A stretch of DNA of 64,000 bases from Neobacillus driksii (GCF_013409995.1 NZ_JACCBX010000008.1:169894-233893), one strand, 5' to 3'. Positions 17,625-26,819 are shown, counted from the first letter of the stretch. Made by a program: numbers and translations. The notes: a model not told the origin generated them from the letters alone.

Positions 17625-18871
17625 TTAGGATATTTGGGGTAACAGAATTATAAACTCAGTCCCAACATCCTTTTCACTGTTCACTTGTATTTTACCTTTG
17701 AAGGAATGTATAATTTGAAAACTCACCATCATTCCCAGTCCTGTCCCACTTTCCTTTAAGGAATAATACGGAGATCCAAGCCTATCAATTTGTTTTTTTG
17801 TCATTCCAATTCCTTGATCCTTAATGGAAATCTTAATATACCGATCATCTGTTGTACATGTAATCCAAACCGTTCCACCGTTTGGCATAGACTCGATCGC
17901 ATTCTTTAATATATTAATTAAAGACTGGTTCAATCTTTGAGGATTCACATATATCCAACAGTTTTCTAGAATATCAGTTTCTATCTCAACATTACGATTT
18001 AAGGTGTAGCTGTGAATAATATTTACTACACGCTGTATCTGATAACCTATATTGATCCTTTTCTTATCTTCTATGGATGGTTTGCCAAGAGATAAAAAAT
18101 CATTAATTATTTCATTTGCGCGGTCTAATTCTTCAAGGGATATTTGGATATATTCCTTCTTTTTATCGGATAAATCAGGCTCATTGAGAAGCTGCAGAAA
18201 TCCGCGAGTTGCTTGCATTGGATTTCTAATTTCATGAGCGAAAACACTGGTTAACTCTCCGATAACACGTAATTTTTCCGAGTTTTGCATTTCTAAGCGC
18301 AGCTGGTGTATTTCTCTTATTGCTTCAATTAACATAGTGAAACACCAAGTGACTAGGACTGCAAAGAAAAGATGAATAATCGGAACCGTAAGATACTCCT
18401 TTGAAAAACCTCTTAAAATACCTAACAACGTTAGGCCAATTAGACAATAGTAAAAGGAAAGACCTACAGCAATTTTAACTCTCCTATCTTTTTTCGAACT
18501 GGCAAACGATTTTTGAAAATGCACGATGACTGGCAGTGAGAACAGTAAGACAAGGACTGTATTATAGAACCCTATATCCAGTCCAAAGGAAAGTCGATAA
18601 AAAATGATAAGTGCTGAAAGAAAGATTCCTGGCAAAAATCCGCCATATAACGTTCCTAACAATGAGGAATTATTCTCAACTCCAAACGAGCATTTTGACC
18701 AAAAACCACAGGAAAGGACATGCATGCTATTATTGATATTCCCCATAAAATGGTCATTGTTACTTTTCTATTTTTATAATTTTTTACCCTTTCTGTAATA
18801 AATGTATAGTAAATAAATATGGGTATAAGCATAAACGTAAGCTGCAGCAAAAAATCCTTTATTATACTCAT
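17625..18871 (-). pseudogene. Orphan 5TM sensor histidine kinase (sporulation-kinase-like), frameshifted
   Basis: The N-terminal part starts at 18871 after AAGAGG (MSIIKDFLLQLTFMLIPIF) and ends early at QNARLELRIIPHC. One added base in the AA at 18661-18662 rejoins it to LLGTLYGGFLPG, the usual continuation of the LytS/YhcK-type 5TM domain. The repaired protein has about 415 residues. The C-terminus has the H-box SVFAHEIRNPMQATRGFLQLL, then N-box and G-boxes (DQGIGM, GTGLGMMVS). No response regulator is adjacent, as for KinA-KinE kinases feeding the Spo0 phosphorelay. The kinase core is intact, but the sensor would be lost if the shift is real. Confidence 0.8.
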
Positions 18872-19214
18872 CTTTGGTACCTCTTCAATATTGAATCCTT
18901 CACTATTTATGTGTGTTCACTCAAACAATATTATACTTTAACTTGGACCAATAATATTATTTTTTTCATTACACATTATACTTTATTATTACCATAAAAT
19001 GGTCGATATTGTTTTCTTCTTCATTAAGGTCCTGCCTTAATGCCTCACTTTATCATAAAGACTCGATGAAAAACCGCACGCACTCTCCACAATGTATACA
19101 ACAGAATCCCACTCTAATTAGTAATAATATGGTATGATAATCATGATTTGTTAACCAGTTTATTATTCCTGTTAACATTAATTCAATTGAAACTGTATGA
19201 ATGGGGGAAAATTT
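18872..19214. other. Intergenic region, divergent promoters
   Basis: This 343-base AT-rich gap separates the kinase gene and the plus-strand DUF1284 gene. No reading frame of note or convincing hairpin was found. The sequence CCATAAAATGGTC recurs at 18992 and inside the kinase 5' part at about 18744, which may be chance. Confidence 0.4.
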
Positions 19215-19631
19215 ATGTTTAAGCTGAGAGGCCATCATCTATTTTGCCTTTTGGGCTATCGGGGAATGGGCTATTCCCAAGAATACGTTGAAAATATGAC
19301 ACTCCTGCACCAAACCTTGAGAGAAAACCCCAAGAGCAAAATTCAACTTGTCAAGGGTCCTGACCAGTTATGTGAAAGGTACCCAAACTCAGGTGTGTAC
19401 CACTGCCAAGATGACAATATTTATGAAAGAGACGCTGCGATTTTAGAAGAATTAGGGCTTAAAATTGGACAAATTTTGAATTGGGAGGACATTGAGTTTC
19501 TTATCCGAAGGCATATCGTCCCCACCGATATAGAACGTGTATGTAAATCTTGCTCATGGAGATCCTATGGTGTTTGTGAAGAAGGAATTCAAGAGATACT
19601 TGATGGGAAAGGGTTAAGGGAAGTTAAATAA
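19215..19631 (+). CDS. DUF1284 domain protein
   Basis: A 138-residue protein beginning MFKLRGHHLFCLLGYRGMGYS, the DUF1284 hallmark with conserved His-His and Cys. Further cysteines occur at DQLCERYPNSGVYHC, RVCKSCSWRSYGVC, a spacing that could bind a metal or an iron-sulfur cluster. The ATG at 19215 is seven bases from GGGGGA, better than the upstream in-frame ATG. The family is mostly in clostridia and bacilli and its function is unknown; cysteine and histidine conservation hints at metal or radical chemistry. Confidence 0.85.
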   Translation: MFKLRGHHLFCLLGYRGMGYSQEYVENMTLLHQTLRENPKSKIQLVKGPDQLCERYPNSGVYHCQDDNIYERDAAILEELGLKIGQILNWEDIEFLIRRHIVPTDIERVCKSCSWRSYGVCEEGIQEILDGKGLREVK

Positions 19632-19763
19632 TCCCGCGAAAAAAACCAGTAATTTTTAACTATTTAGAATAGCGCAAACATGGAAATTCAATTACAATAT
19701 AATCAGACTTCTTTGAGACAAACCGCATAAATAATATTGGTAATAAGAGAGGCGGTAAAAGAA

Positions 19764-20186
19764 ATGGAAACATCAAAAAAAATAGTCGTAGAAACAACGG
19801 TCCAAGCACCAGTAGAAAAGGTCTGGGAATATTGGACAGAGCCAACTCATATCAAGAAATGGAACTCTGCTTCAGAAGAGTGGCACACTCCATTTGCTGA
19901 AAATGATTTGAAAGTTGGCGGGAAATTTCTTTCAAGAATGGAAGCTAAAGATGGCAGTTTTGGATTCGACTTTGGCGGGGTTTATGATGATGTTCGATTA
20001 AATGAGGTTATTGCTTACTCCTTAGAAGATGGAAGAAAAGTTACGATCAATTTTATTCGTCAAGGAGACGAAACAAAGGTAATTGAAACTTTTGACGCTG
20101 AAAACAGCAATCCTATTGAAATGCAAGAAGCCGGCTGGCAGGCGATTTTAGATAATTTTAAAAAATATGTTACTGACTCAAAATAA
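19764..20186 (+). CDS. SRPBCC/AHSA1-type START-like domain protein
   Basis: A 140-residue protein with the AHSA1-like SRPBCC fold: KIVVETTVQAPVEKVWEYWTEPTHIKKWN at the start and a C-terminal helix with MQEAGWQAILDNFKKYV. These proteins form a deep hydrophobic pocket and bind small lipophilic ligands; B. subtilis YndB binds flavonoid-like compounds. The ATG at 19764 follows GAGAGGCGG. It is monocistronic with a terminator. The ligand is unknown. Confidence 0.85.
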   Translation: METSKKIVVETTVQAPVEKVWEYWTEPTHIKKWNSASEEWHTPFAENDLKVGGKFLSRMEAKDGSFGFDFGGVYDDVRLNEVIAYSLEDGRKVTINFIRQGDETKVIETFDAENSNPIEMQEAGWQAILDNFKKYVTDSK

Positions 20187-20203
20187 AATCACGATATAAG
20201 GTA

Positions 20204-20254
20204 TAGAACCGGGCAAAGGAAAGTATTGACTCTTTAATTTTGCTCGGTTCTTTC
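20204..20254 (+). terminator. Terminator after the SRPBCC gene
   Basis: AGAACCG-GCAAA pairs with TTTGC-CGGTTCT across a long loop, then TTCTTTATTTC. Confidence 0.65.
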
Positions 20255-20296
20255 TTTATTTCTCCTGTAAACACAACTCCATAAATATACTGAACT

Positions 20297-20659
20297 TTAT
20301 TTATACAATATGTCGTCTCGTAGGGATGCCACTTTTGTTAATGCTGTATCGATATCTCTTTCATTCACTCCAAAGTGAGCAAGCGCGTCGTGAAGATGTT
20401 TTACTATTGCATTAAAATGCTCTGGATGCAAATTCATCCCTTCGTGAGCTTTTGCCATAGATTGTCCAGTATATTGATTTGGACCGCCTAAAGCAAAACT
20501 AATAAATTTTGACTGATGACGGCGTTGTTTTTCCATATCTGTTTCTTTAAAAAATTGATTTACTGTATCATCCTTAAGAACCAACTCGGAGTAAAAATAG
20601 TCCACCACTTTTGCAATCGATTCTTCTCCGCCAACTTTTTCATAAAGGTTTTCTTCCAT
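20297..20659 (-). CDS. Group 1 truncated haemoglobin (trHbN)
   Basis: A 120-residue 2-on-2 globin. LYEKVGGEESIAKVVDYFY starts the family, with the B-helix tyrosine at about 23. ALGGPNQYTGQSMAKAHEGMNL carries the proximal haem-binding His72. Group 1 proteins dioxygenate nitric oxide or bind O2. B. subtilis YjbI is a group 2 protein, so this is a different type. GGAGTG precedes the ATG. It is monocistronic and divergent from the acyl carrier protein gene. Confidence 0.85.
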   Translation of the reverse strand: MEENLYEKVGGEESIAKVVDYFYSELVLKDDTVNQFFKETDMEKQRRHQSKFISFALGGPNQYTGQSMAKAHEGMNLHPEHFNAIVKHLHDALAHFGVNERDIDTALTKVASLRDDILYK

Positions 20660-20826
20660 ATGTACACTCCTAACTAGAATTTAATAGAAGTAGTTTTCTT
20701 CAGAGAAGTTGTATTTATTCTATAACGATTTTTAAAACCTTTCCGATCGTAAACTCTAGTTTTTGTTTTATGTTCCGCAATAGGTTGTTATAATAGTGGT
20801 TATGAAATACTTAGGAGGTTGTCACA

Positions 20827-21063
20827 ATGACCACATTTGAAAAGTTAAAGCCTATTATCGCAGACCAACTTGGTGTCAAAATGGAGAATATCAAAATGGA
20901 ATCATCATTCAAAGATGACTTCGAAGCTGATTCACTTGATATGGTGGACCTGACGATGGAAATAGAAGATGAATTCGCTATCGAAATTAGCGATAAAGTA
21001 GCAGCGACGCTTCAGACAGTCGGCGATGTTGTTACCTATATTCAAAACCAACGTAATAAATAA
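20827..21063 (+). CDS. Acyl carrier protein, stand-alone copy
   Basis: A 78-residue ACP with the phosphopantetheine attachment motif ADSLDMVDL (Ser36) and helix III DKVAATLQTVGDVVTYI. The fatty-acid acpP of Bacillus normally sits in the plsX-fabD-fabG cluster. Here no fab or polyketide gene is nearby, so it may be a second ACP for a special pathway. AGGAGG precedes the ATG. It has its own terminator. Sequence resembles standard AcpP closely, so housekeeping redundancy is also possible. Confidence 0.85.
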   Translation: MTTFEKLKPIIADQLGVKMENIKMESSFKDDFEADSLDMVDLTMEIEDEFAIEISDKVAATLQTVGDVVTYIQNQRNK

Positions 21064-21090
21064 GAAGACAAATAAATATAAATGAATAAA

Positions 21091-21119
21091 AAAATCCTTC
21101 TCGGTTAAGAAGGATTTTT
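21091..21119. terminator. Bidirectional terminator after acp
   Basis: AAATCCTTCT and AGAAGGATTT pair around CGGTTA, with A and T tracts on both sides. It also ends the minus-strand SMR gene at 21122. Confidence 0.9.
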
Positions 21120-21121
21120 TG

Positions 21122-21499
21122 TTATTCCATTTTTTCATTGATTGTAATCGATTCGCTGGCGTCATGACTAGATTCTCCATGTCCTGGTCCAAACAAATTT
21201 AATATTACAACTCCAGCAAGAATCAGTATGATTCCTGTAATGCTGGCAGAGTTAATTTTCTCTTTCCAAATTAAAACTGAAATAATTGTCGTAGCCACAA
21301 TTCCAACTCCTGACCATATTGCATACGCAGTATTTAATGGAATTGTTTTCAATGACAATGACAAAAAGAAAAAACAACCAACGAAAGCTACTATTACCCC
21401 TATTGTAGGAAAAAGTTTTGAGAATCCTTCTGATGCTTTTAATAAAGAAGATCCAATAAGTTCCCCAACTATTGCAAGTGCTAAATACAGATACGACAC
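21122..21499 (-). CDS. SMR family multidrug/guanidinium exporter subunit
   Basis: A 125-residue four-helix small multidrug resistance protein. VGELIGSSLLKASEGF carries the essential membrane glutamate (Glu13), followed by PLNTAYAIWSGVGIVATTIISVLIWKE, the conserved Trp-Ser-Gly motif of QacC/EbrA types. The GTG at 21499 follows GGGGGA. A charged tail (GHGESSHDASESITINEKME) is longer than usual. No second SMR gene is adjacent, so it likely works as a homodimer. A promoter and structured leader of about 99 bases precede it. Confidence 0.9.
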   Translation of the reverse strand: MSYLYLALAIVGELIGSSLLKASEGFSKLFPTIGVIVAFVGCFFFLSLSLKTIPLNTAYAIWSGVGIVATTIISVLIWKEKINSASITGIILILAGVVILNLFGPGHGESSHDASESITINEKME

Positions 21500-21633
21500 T
21501 GTTTCCCATCCCCCTAGGCAACTTTATTTCTTTGCACAACAAAGCACCGCTGTTTGCGGTGCAAGTTGAGATAAAATTACTTTAGATATTTATATAACTC
21601 CTTAATTATCAAATGGACACCATAATTTTTCAA
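21500..21633 (-). promoter_or_regulatory. Promoter and structured leader of the SMR gene
   Basis: TTGAAA (21628-21633) and GATAAT (21605-21610) are 17 bases apart on the minus strand. The transcript leader of about 99 bases contains the hairpin GCACCGC-AAACA-GCGGTGC at 21544-21562 and further complementary TTGCAC/GTGCAA. No guanidine-I, -II or -III consensus is recognised. Confidence 0.5.
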
Positions 21634-21673
21634 TAAATAGTACCTACCCAAATAAAGTCATAATAATAACTTG

Positions 21674-21784
21674 TTATTTTTGTTTCGTTTTTAATAGTCT
21701 ATATAAGCCAAAACCGATTCCACCAAGAATTACTAGCCATAAAACAATCGGAAATATCGTACCAAATGTTTCCAATTCATTCAT
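21674..21784 (-). CDS. Tiny single-pass membrane protein
   Basis: A 36-residue frame, MNELETFGTIFPIVLWLVI continuing to LLKTKQK. One hydrophobic helix (residues 10-28) and a basic tail suggest an N-out, C-in membrane peptide. GAGGAAAGGG stands right before the ATG. It lies in a run of small minus-strand genes. No family is certain; many Bacilli encode similar short proteins of unknown role. Confidence 0.55.
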   Translation of the reverse strand: MNELETFGTIFPIVLWLVILGGIGFGLYRLLKTKQK

Positions 21785-21844
21785 CCCTTTCCTCAACTAT
21801 ACAAAATTTTTTCCAATACATCATCGCTAGCCTGCTTAAACCCT

Positions 21845-22057
21845 TTAAAAAAACAGTTTATATAAAACATAACCCGCTATTAAAACAATAATTAAGATTC
21901 CTGTTCCTTTCCAACCTAAACCACCAACTAAATCTGCTAAATTTCCATTTTCAGCTCGATTAAATCCATCTCTTAATGCACCACTCGGATTTTTATTTAG
22001 TTCTTTTTGTCTTAATTTCTCTCTTTTTTCTTCGGAAGTTTCTATCGGATTAGTCAA
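21845..22057 (-). CDS. DUF6366 family small membrane protein
   Basis: A 70-residue protein. A charged N-terminus (EEKREKLRQKELNKNPSGAL) leads into FNRAENGNLADLVGGLGWKG and one C-terminal membrane helix TGILIIVLIAGYVLYKLFF. This arrangement and the GNLxDLVGxLGWKGTG motif match the DUF6366 family of Bacillaceae. No function is known. GGGGTGTAGAC-type ribosome site precedes the ATG. It appears to be a separate transcription unit. Confidence 0.75.
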   Translation of the reverse strand: MTNPIETSEEKREKLRQKELNKNPSGALRDGFNRAENGNLADLVGGLGWKGTGILIIVLIAGYVLYKLFF

Positions 22058-22189
22058 GTCTACACCCCCTATGAATAACGTATTCTCTAATTTTCTTAGT
22101 AATACCTTCTTTCATATCCTGCCTTTGTGTTCCATAAAAATTATTTGATTAGTAAGTAGTTGTATCTTACCTTAATCCTCATAGAAAAT

Positions 22190-22236
22190 AAGCCAATAAT
22201 TACAGGATTTTATGCAAATCTGTAGTTATTGGCTTC
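22190..22236 (-). terminator. Hairpin after the TetR gene
   Basis: AAGCCAATAA-TACAG pairs with CTGTA-TTATTGGCTT. On the minus strand TTATTTTC follows, so it is a plausible if T-poor terminator for the regulator ending at 22238. Confidence 0.65.
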
Positions 22237-22237
22237 C

Positions 22238-22783
22238 TTATAAAATTCTCTTTATTAATAACCCCACTTGTTCTGCCATGACACGAGGCGGATAAGGCAT
22301 TTCTTTCTTGAACCACCATTCAACTACCTCTACATAAGCAGCTGCAACAAATCGGAGAATAATCTCTTCACTTAATCCCTTATTTTTGCCTTCTTCTGTA
22401 TTCACTTCACCCTTTAGAAGTTCAACTGAAAACTCAAGGTATTGAGTCCGAAATTTATCGGCTCCACCGCCGACCAACATTGTTGAAAAGAATAAATAAT
22501 TCTCTTGAAAATATTCAAAAATTGCTTCTCCACCAGTGATAAAGTCCACATCAGATAACTCTTCAAACATTTCTTGCAGCTTGTTAATGTGTTCTTCGAT
22601 AATTTTTTCAAGCAGATCAAATTTATCCATGTAGTGAAGGTAAATAGTCCTTCTGTTAACATTCGCTCTATCGGAAATATCTTGTAGCGTAATTTTATCG
22701 AAATGTTTTTCATTCATTAGTTCAATTAATGCTTTTTTTATGGCTTCTTGAGATTTGGCTATTCTTCTATCCACTTTAGTCAC
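22238..22783 (-). CDS. TetR/AcrR family transcriptional regulator
   Basis: A 181-residue regulator. N-terminal HTH: ALIELMNEKHFDKITLQDISDRANVNRRTIYLHYMDKFDLLEKII, typical for TetR with the RRTIYLHY recognition helix. The C-terminal domain has the YVEVVEWWFKKEMPYPP segment common to DhaS-like Firmicute regulators. The start is a GTG after GGAGG. It is divergent from the NTF2-like gene and the Bcr-type exporter, the likely targets. A weak TTGTG-N9-CACAA dyad at 22903 in the gap could be an operator. Ligand unknown. Confidence 0.85.
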   Translation of the reverse strand: MTKVDRRIAKSQEAIKKALIELMNEKHFDKITLQDISDRANVNRRTIYLHYMDKFDLLEKIIEEHINKLQEMFEELSDVDFITGGEAIFEYFQENYLFFSTMLVGGGADKFRTQYLEFSVELLKGEVNTEEGKNKGLSEEIILRFVAAAYVEVVEWWFKKEMPYPPRVMAEQVGLLIKRIL

Positions 22784-23002
22784 CTTGATTGACCTCCAAA
22801 CTCCTTGTATTTATTGCACAATTTTATCGAATTCGTGTATTAATTCTCGAATCAGGATTATTTGGCAATTGAGTACGCCCTTTTTTTATTTTATATTATA
22901 CACAGTTGTGAATTAAAACCACAATACGAATTTTTAATATGAAACATTTTAAAATTAGTTAAATCAAGATTTAAAAATAAATGAGATTTCGGAGGAAGAA
23001 AC

Positions 23003-23464
23003 ATGACATAAACAAATTTAGAGAAAAGAATTGAAGAATTAGAAAACGTAAGAGCCCTTAGAGAACTTGTTGATAATTTCTCAATATTGGCAGACAAGAA
23101 AGACGTTTGGAAGCAAACGGAGCTTTTTACTAAAGATGCTACTGTAGAATCCTATGTAAATGGACAGTTAACATCAAGTTTAAACGGGACTAAACAAATA
23201 GGAGAAGCTTTTGAGGCCTTCTTAGCGAATTTCGAAACGGTTTATCATATTAATGGTCAACATGTTGTGGAAATAAACGGAAATAAAGCTGAAGGGACTC
23301 TCTATTGTAGAGTAGACCTAATTGGTTCCGAAAATGGGAAGAAAATAAATAACGCTTCAGCAGTTTCTTATAAGGATGAGTATATCTTTGAAAACGGACA
23401 GTGGTTGATCGCTAAAAGAACATCCACTTTTGTGTGGAATGATAGACAAGAATTAAACCAGTGA
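23003..23464 (+). pseudogene. NTF2/SnoaL-like protein with TAA at codon 3
   Basis: After GGAGGAAGAAAC the ATG at 23003 reads Met-Thr-stop (TAA at 23009-23011). The same frame then continues without interruption as TNLEKRIEELENVRALRELVDNFSIL and on through YHINGQHVVEINGNKAEGTLYCRVDLI to 23464. This is a SnoaL-like nuclear-transport-factor-2 fold of about 153 residues. One base change (for example AAA to TAA) explains the stop. A TTG at 23087 could restart but would lose the first helix. It is divergent from a TetR gene. Function of the family: small-molecule isomerase or hydroxylase-like pocket, unspecified. Confidence 0.75.
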
Positions 23465-23604
23465 TTGCTTAGTTTGAGTAAATTCCGAAATGGGTTATCC
23501 AGTTAATGGATCGACCCATTTACGGCTTTAAAGGCAATAAATCCCATAAATTTATCAAATTCATCAAAAAAATAGTATGAGAACTATAAAGGAGTTGTAA
23601 ATAA

Positions 23605-24828
23605 TTGAATTCGAAAACAAATAACCATCAGGTTAGATTTGCCCTTTTATTAGCCGTCTTTTGTGCATTGGTGCCATTCACCGTTGATATGTATCTTTCT
23701 TCATTTCCCGAAATTATGAAGTTTTTTGGAACAAACGCATCGATGGTCCAAGCTAGTTTAACCTCCGCCCTGTTAGGATTAAGCTTAGGTCAGATTGTAA
23801 TCGGTCCTTTAAGTGATGTTCATGGCAGACGAAAGCCTTTGCTATTCTCTATGATTCTATTTTTCATTTCCTCTGTCGGCTGTGCCATTTCACCAAACGT
23901 GGAAGTTTTTATTATTTTGCGTTTTATACAAGGATTCTCAGCTTCTGCAGGGCTTGTTATAGCCCGTGCAATCGTTCGTGATCTATATAATGGTGTTGAA
24001 TTAACTAAGTTTTTCGCACTGCTTACCACCATTACTAGTGTTACTCCATTACTTTCACCACTTGCAGGAAGTGCCGTCATTTCTTTTACTTCGTGGATAG
24101 GAGTATTTATCGTTACAGGGATTGTTGGAATATATTTGACCATCATGACGGTTTGGAGAGTAAAAGAAACATTACCAAAAACCAATCGTATCTCAAGTGA
24201 TTTTAAAATATTAGTAAAAAACTATAAAACCTTGCTTAAAGATAGAAGATTTATGGGTTATGGTCTTGCATCTGGCATTTTATTTGGAGGCTGTTTTGCC
24301 TACATTTCAGGAAGCCCTTTTATTTACCAAAACATTTAAGGTGTATCTCCTCAGATGTTTTCAATCCTCTTTGCTTTAAATGGAATTAGTTTAATGCTAG
24401 GGGCTCAATTCGAAAAACGATTGGCAGGACGAACAACTCCACATACTATTTTTCAGATTGGATTGTTATCTTCCTTAATTTCTAGTATTGCTGTACTTAT
24501 TGTGGTTCTTTCTCATGGGCCGTTAGCTGCTTTGGTTTTCTCACTTTTCTTATCCAATGCATCATTAGGAATTGTTGGACCAATTTCTTTTACGTTAGCA
24601 ATAGAATCACAAGGGCACATGGCTGGCAGTGCATCTGCACTTTTAGGAATCCTACCCTTTTTATTAGGCTCAATTACTTCCCCACTTGTGGGAATGGCGG
24701 GTGAATATTCTGCCATACCATTAGGAGTAATTATCTTTGCAACCAGTTTGTTGGCTGTCTTTTTTAATGCCGTCCTAATAAAAAACGGAAAACCTGTGCC
24801 TGCTCCTCAAGAAATAAATTTGGATTAA
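23605..24828 (+). pseudogene. Bcr/CflA-type MFS drug exporter with internal TAA
   Basis: A TTG start at 23605 after AAAGGAG leads into a twelve-helix exporter. FTVDMYLSSFPEIMKFF, LGLSLGQIVIGPLSDVHGRRKPLL and RFIQGFSASAGLVIARAIVRDL are diagnostic of Bcr/CflA. The frame stops at SPFIYQNI (TAA at 24337-24339) and resumes in the same frame with GVSPQMFSILFALNGI to 24828. Homologues have a tyrosine there, so TAT or TAC to TAA is a one-base change. The repaired length is about 407 residues. Six helices upstream alone should not be functional unless the stop is read through. Confidence 0.85.
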
Positions 24829-24891
24829 TTACGTTTAGGAGCGGGGTAGCTTGTTTAATGTGTCTAAACCGTTTTCGTTAAGATAAAATAG

Positions 24892-24935
24892 AAAAAAAAA
24901 GCCGATTATCCTATTAAGAAATCGGCTTTTCTTTG
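24892..24935 (+). terminator. Terminator after the Bcr-type gene
   Basis: AAAAGCCGATT pairs with AATCGGCTTTT around ATCCTATTAAG, preceded by a nine-A tract. Confidence 0.85.
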
Positions 24936-25078
24936 TCCTTTTTGAAGAAATATACTTAAATTCCTAAAGTTCTTTACATTTTTTTACTTCATCAGCAGCA
25001 ATACCCATACAAATGCAATGGTACGAGCAGGAGATAATGGTTGTACGAACGACAACCTTATCTCTTTTCTTTTCGATT

Positions 25079-26203
25079 TTAATCTTCAATCTTAAACCAT
25101 GGACCTGAAGCTTGAATGACCCCCCAAAGTTTTTCTGGAAGCTCAAGATCGCTCATTTGTGAAGTCTTAATTGCTGTCTTAATTTCAGCTTCTTTTCCAT
25201 TCTGAACCTTTTCTACCCAGTCTGGATTCATGATTAACGTATGACCAACTGCTGCTAGGGATAAACCCTTATTTAAAGCAGATGCAACATCATCAGCAGT
25301 TACCATAGAACCTGCAGCTATAACAGGAACTCTTCCGTTTACATGTTCAACAATTAATTCAAGCCGTGTTTTTCCATCTTCAATGCCTCGTGGTTTTGAA
25401 GAAACATCATCAAGCGATACATGGATGTAATCCAAATCCTGTTCAACCAGATGGTCAATAAATTCATAGGCTTCTTTCATCCCATAACCCCCTTGTTCTT
25501 CAGGTGATATTCTGTATCCGAAAATAAACGGCCTTGTTGCATGATTCTTAATCACATTTTTCATTTTCTGAATGACTGCCAATGGGAAACGCAAGCGATT
25601 TTCTAGGGATCCACCCCATTCATCTTCACGTCGATTGAAGAAAGGGGAGAAGAAGTTTTGAAGTAAAAATCCGTGTGCACCATGAATTTCAACACCATCA
25701 AAACCAGCTTCAATCGCTCGTCTTGTTGTTTCTCCAAACGCATGAATTACTTCCAAGATTTCATCATGAGACAGTTCCCTAGGTAATACTGAAGGTGCAA
25801 ATCCCGTAGCTTCAGTTTCTACCGCACTGGAACTAACCACCTCACCATTTGGAGTTAAAGATGGCAGTGCTTTGTTGCCTGCATGGAAAATTTGAAGTAA
25901 CACAGGAGCTCCACCACTTTTGGCAGCATCAGCTAATTTACGTAAACTTGGAATAAATTTATCGTCGTAAGCTGCGAATTCATGCGTAAAACCTATACCG
26001 TTTGGTTGCACATGCGTACAGCCAGTTATCACAAGTCCCACTCCATTGACTCTTCTTTTATAATAATTAACTTCTTCGTCTGAAATCGTGTAATCATCAT
26101 TACTGGACCAAGTTGTCATTGGAGCCATTACGATCCTATTACTAAGGGTGATACCATTTTTAAAAGTAAAGGGTTCAAATAAGTTGCTATATTTTGTGTT
26201 CAT
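25079..26203 (-). CDS. Old Yellow Enzyme family NADH:flavin oxidoreductase (YqiG-like)
   Basis: A 374-residue FMN-binding TIM barrel. RIVMAPMTTWSSNDDYTIS near the N-terminus, GFDGVEIHGAHGFLLQNFFSPFFNRREDEWGGSLENR (given here by its key IHGAHG and GGSLENR parts) and VIAAGSMVTADDV are class hallmarks. Such enzymes reduce activated alkenes, enals and quinone-like electrophiles. GAGGT precedes the ATG. Its promoter contains a MerR-type palindrome within a 19-base spacer, and the merR gene lies directly upstream on the same strand. The pair is thus a self-contained electrophile response unit. Confidence 0.9.
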   Translation of the reverse strand: MNTKYSNLFEPFTFKNGITLSNRIVMAPMTTWSSNDDYTISDEEVNYYKRRVNGVGLVITGCTHVQPNGIGFTHEFAAYDDKFIPSLRKLADAAKSGGAPVLLQIFHAGNKALPSLTPNGEVVSSSAVETEATGFAPSVLPRELSHDEILEVIHAFGETTRRAIEAGFDGVEIHGAHGFLLQNFFSPFFNRREDEWGGSLENRLRFPLAVIQKMKNVIKNHATRPFIFGYRISPEEQGGYGMKEAYEFIDHLVEQDLDYIHVSLDDVSSKPRGIEDGKTRLELIVEHVNGRVPVIAAGSMVTADDVASALNKGLSLAAVGHTLIMNPDWVEKVQNGKEAEIKTAIKTSQMSDLELPEKLWGVIQASGPWFKIED

Positions 26204-26265
26204 TTTTTACCTCTTTCAATTTGTTTTTTATCAAACTTTCATATGTTTTTTATTGGTGCAAGAAT

Positions 26266-26296
26266 AGATTAATCCTTAGAGTGGACTCTAAGGCAA
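26266..26296 (-). promoter_or_regulatory. MerR-type promoter of the OYE gene
   Basis: On the minus strand TTGCCT (26291-26296) and TAATCT (26266-26271) are 19 bases apart, the over-long spacing typical of MerR-activated promoters. The perfect palindrome CCTTAGAGT-GG-ACTCTAAGG at 26274-26293 fills the spacer. Confidence 0.85.
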
Positions 26297-26385
26297 GTAT
26301 TTTACTATTTTCTATAAAAAAATGATTTCGATAGCTATCTGTAGGGGTATCAAAAAGGAGGCAAACGGAAAAACCATTTAGCTGC

Positions 26386-26760
26386 TTAATTTGTAGAGAA
26401 ACAGTCTCCTAGTTCATTTTCATAAAAATTAATTTTATTATCCAGATGCTCTAAACTTTGACGAAGCTTCTCAAATTCCTCTACTACTTTTTTTCTATGA
26501 TTTTTAAGTAAAGCTAACCGTTCTTCCATTGTTTCATCCCCAATATGCCCCCACATTGCGAATTGTTTCATGTCTTTTAGTGACATCCCCGTATTTTTTA
26601 GGTGGAGCAAAGATTCAATCCATAATCTATTTTCATCCGTGTAGATTCTCACATTGTTATCGTCTCTGTTTACTTTTATTAAGCCTTCCTTTTCATAAAA
26701 CCTCAATGTATGTTCGCTTAACCCCACGATTTTAGAAAATTCTCCTATAGAATATGTCAA
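26386..26760 (-). CDS. MerR family regulator (AdhR/YyaN-like)
   Basis: About 124 residues. TYSIGEFSKIVGLSEHTLRFYEKEGLI is the MerR helix-turn-helix and first wing; RLWIESLLHLKNTGMSLKDMKQF follows; the end is a coiled coil (LEHLDNKINFYENEL) with one Cys near the C-terminus. This layout matches the aldehyde/electrophile-responsive AdhR-type branch. The TTG at 26760 lies eight bases from GGAGG, better than the further upstream TTG. Matching palindromes lie in its own promoter and in that of the downstream OYE gene, so it probably activates both. Confidence 0.85.
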   Translation of the reverse strand: MTYSIGEFSKIVGLSEHTLRFYEKEGLIKVNRDDNNVRIYTDENRLWIESLLHLKNTGMSLKDMKQFAMWGHIGDETMEERLALLKNHRKKVVEEFEKLRQSLEHLDNKINFYENELGDCFSTN

Positions 26761-26819
26761 TATAACCGCCTCCAATAAATCAGATATATCTTATTTCCAT
26801 TAATTTGTGATACAAAGAA

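Noticed and set aside
24964..25146. 60-residue Cys-containing frame overlapping the OYE 3' end
   Set aside because: No ribosome site, overlaps a clear gene in another frame, and resembles no family.
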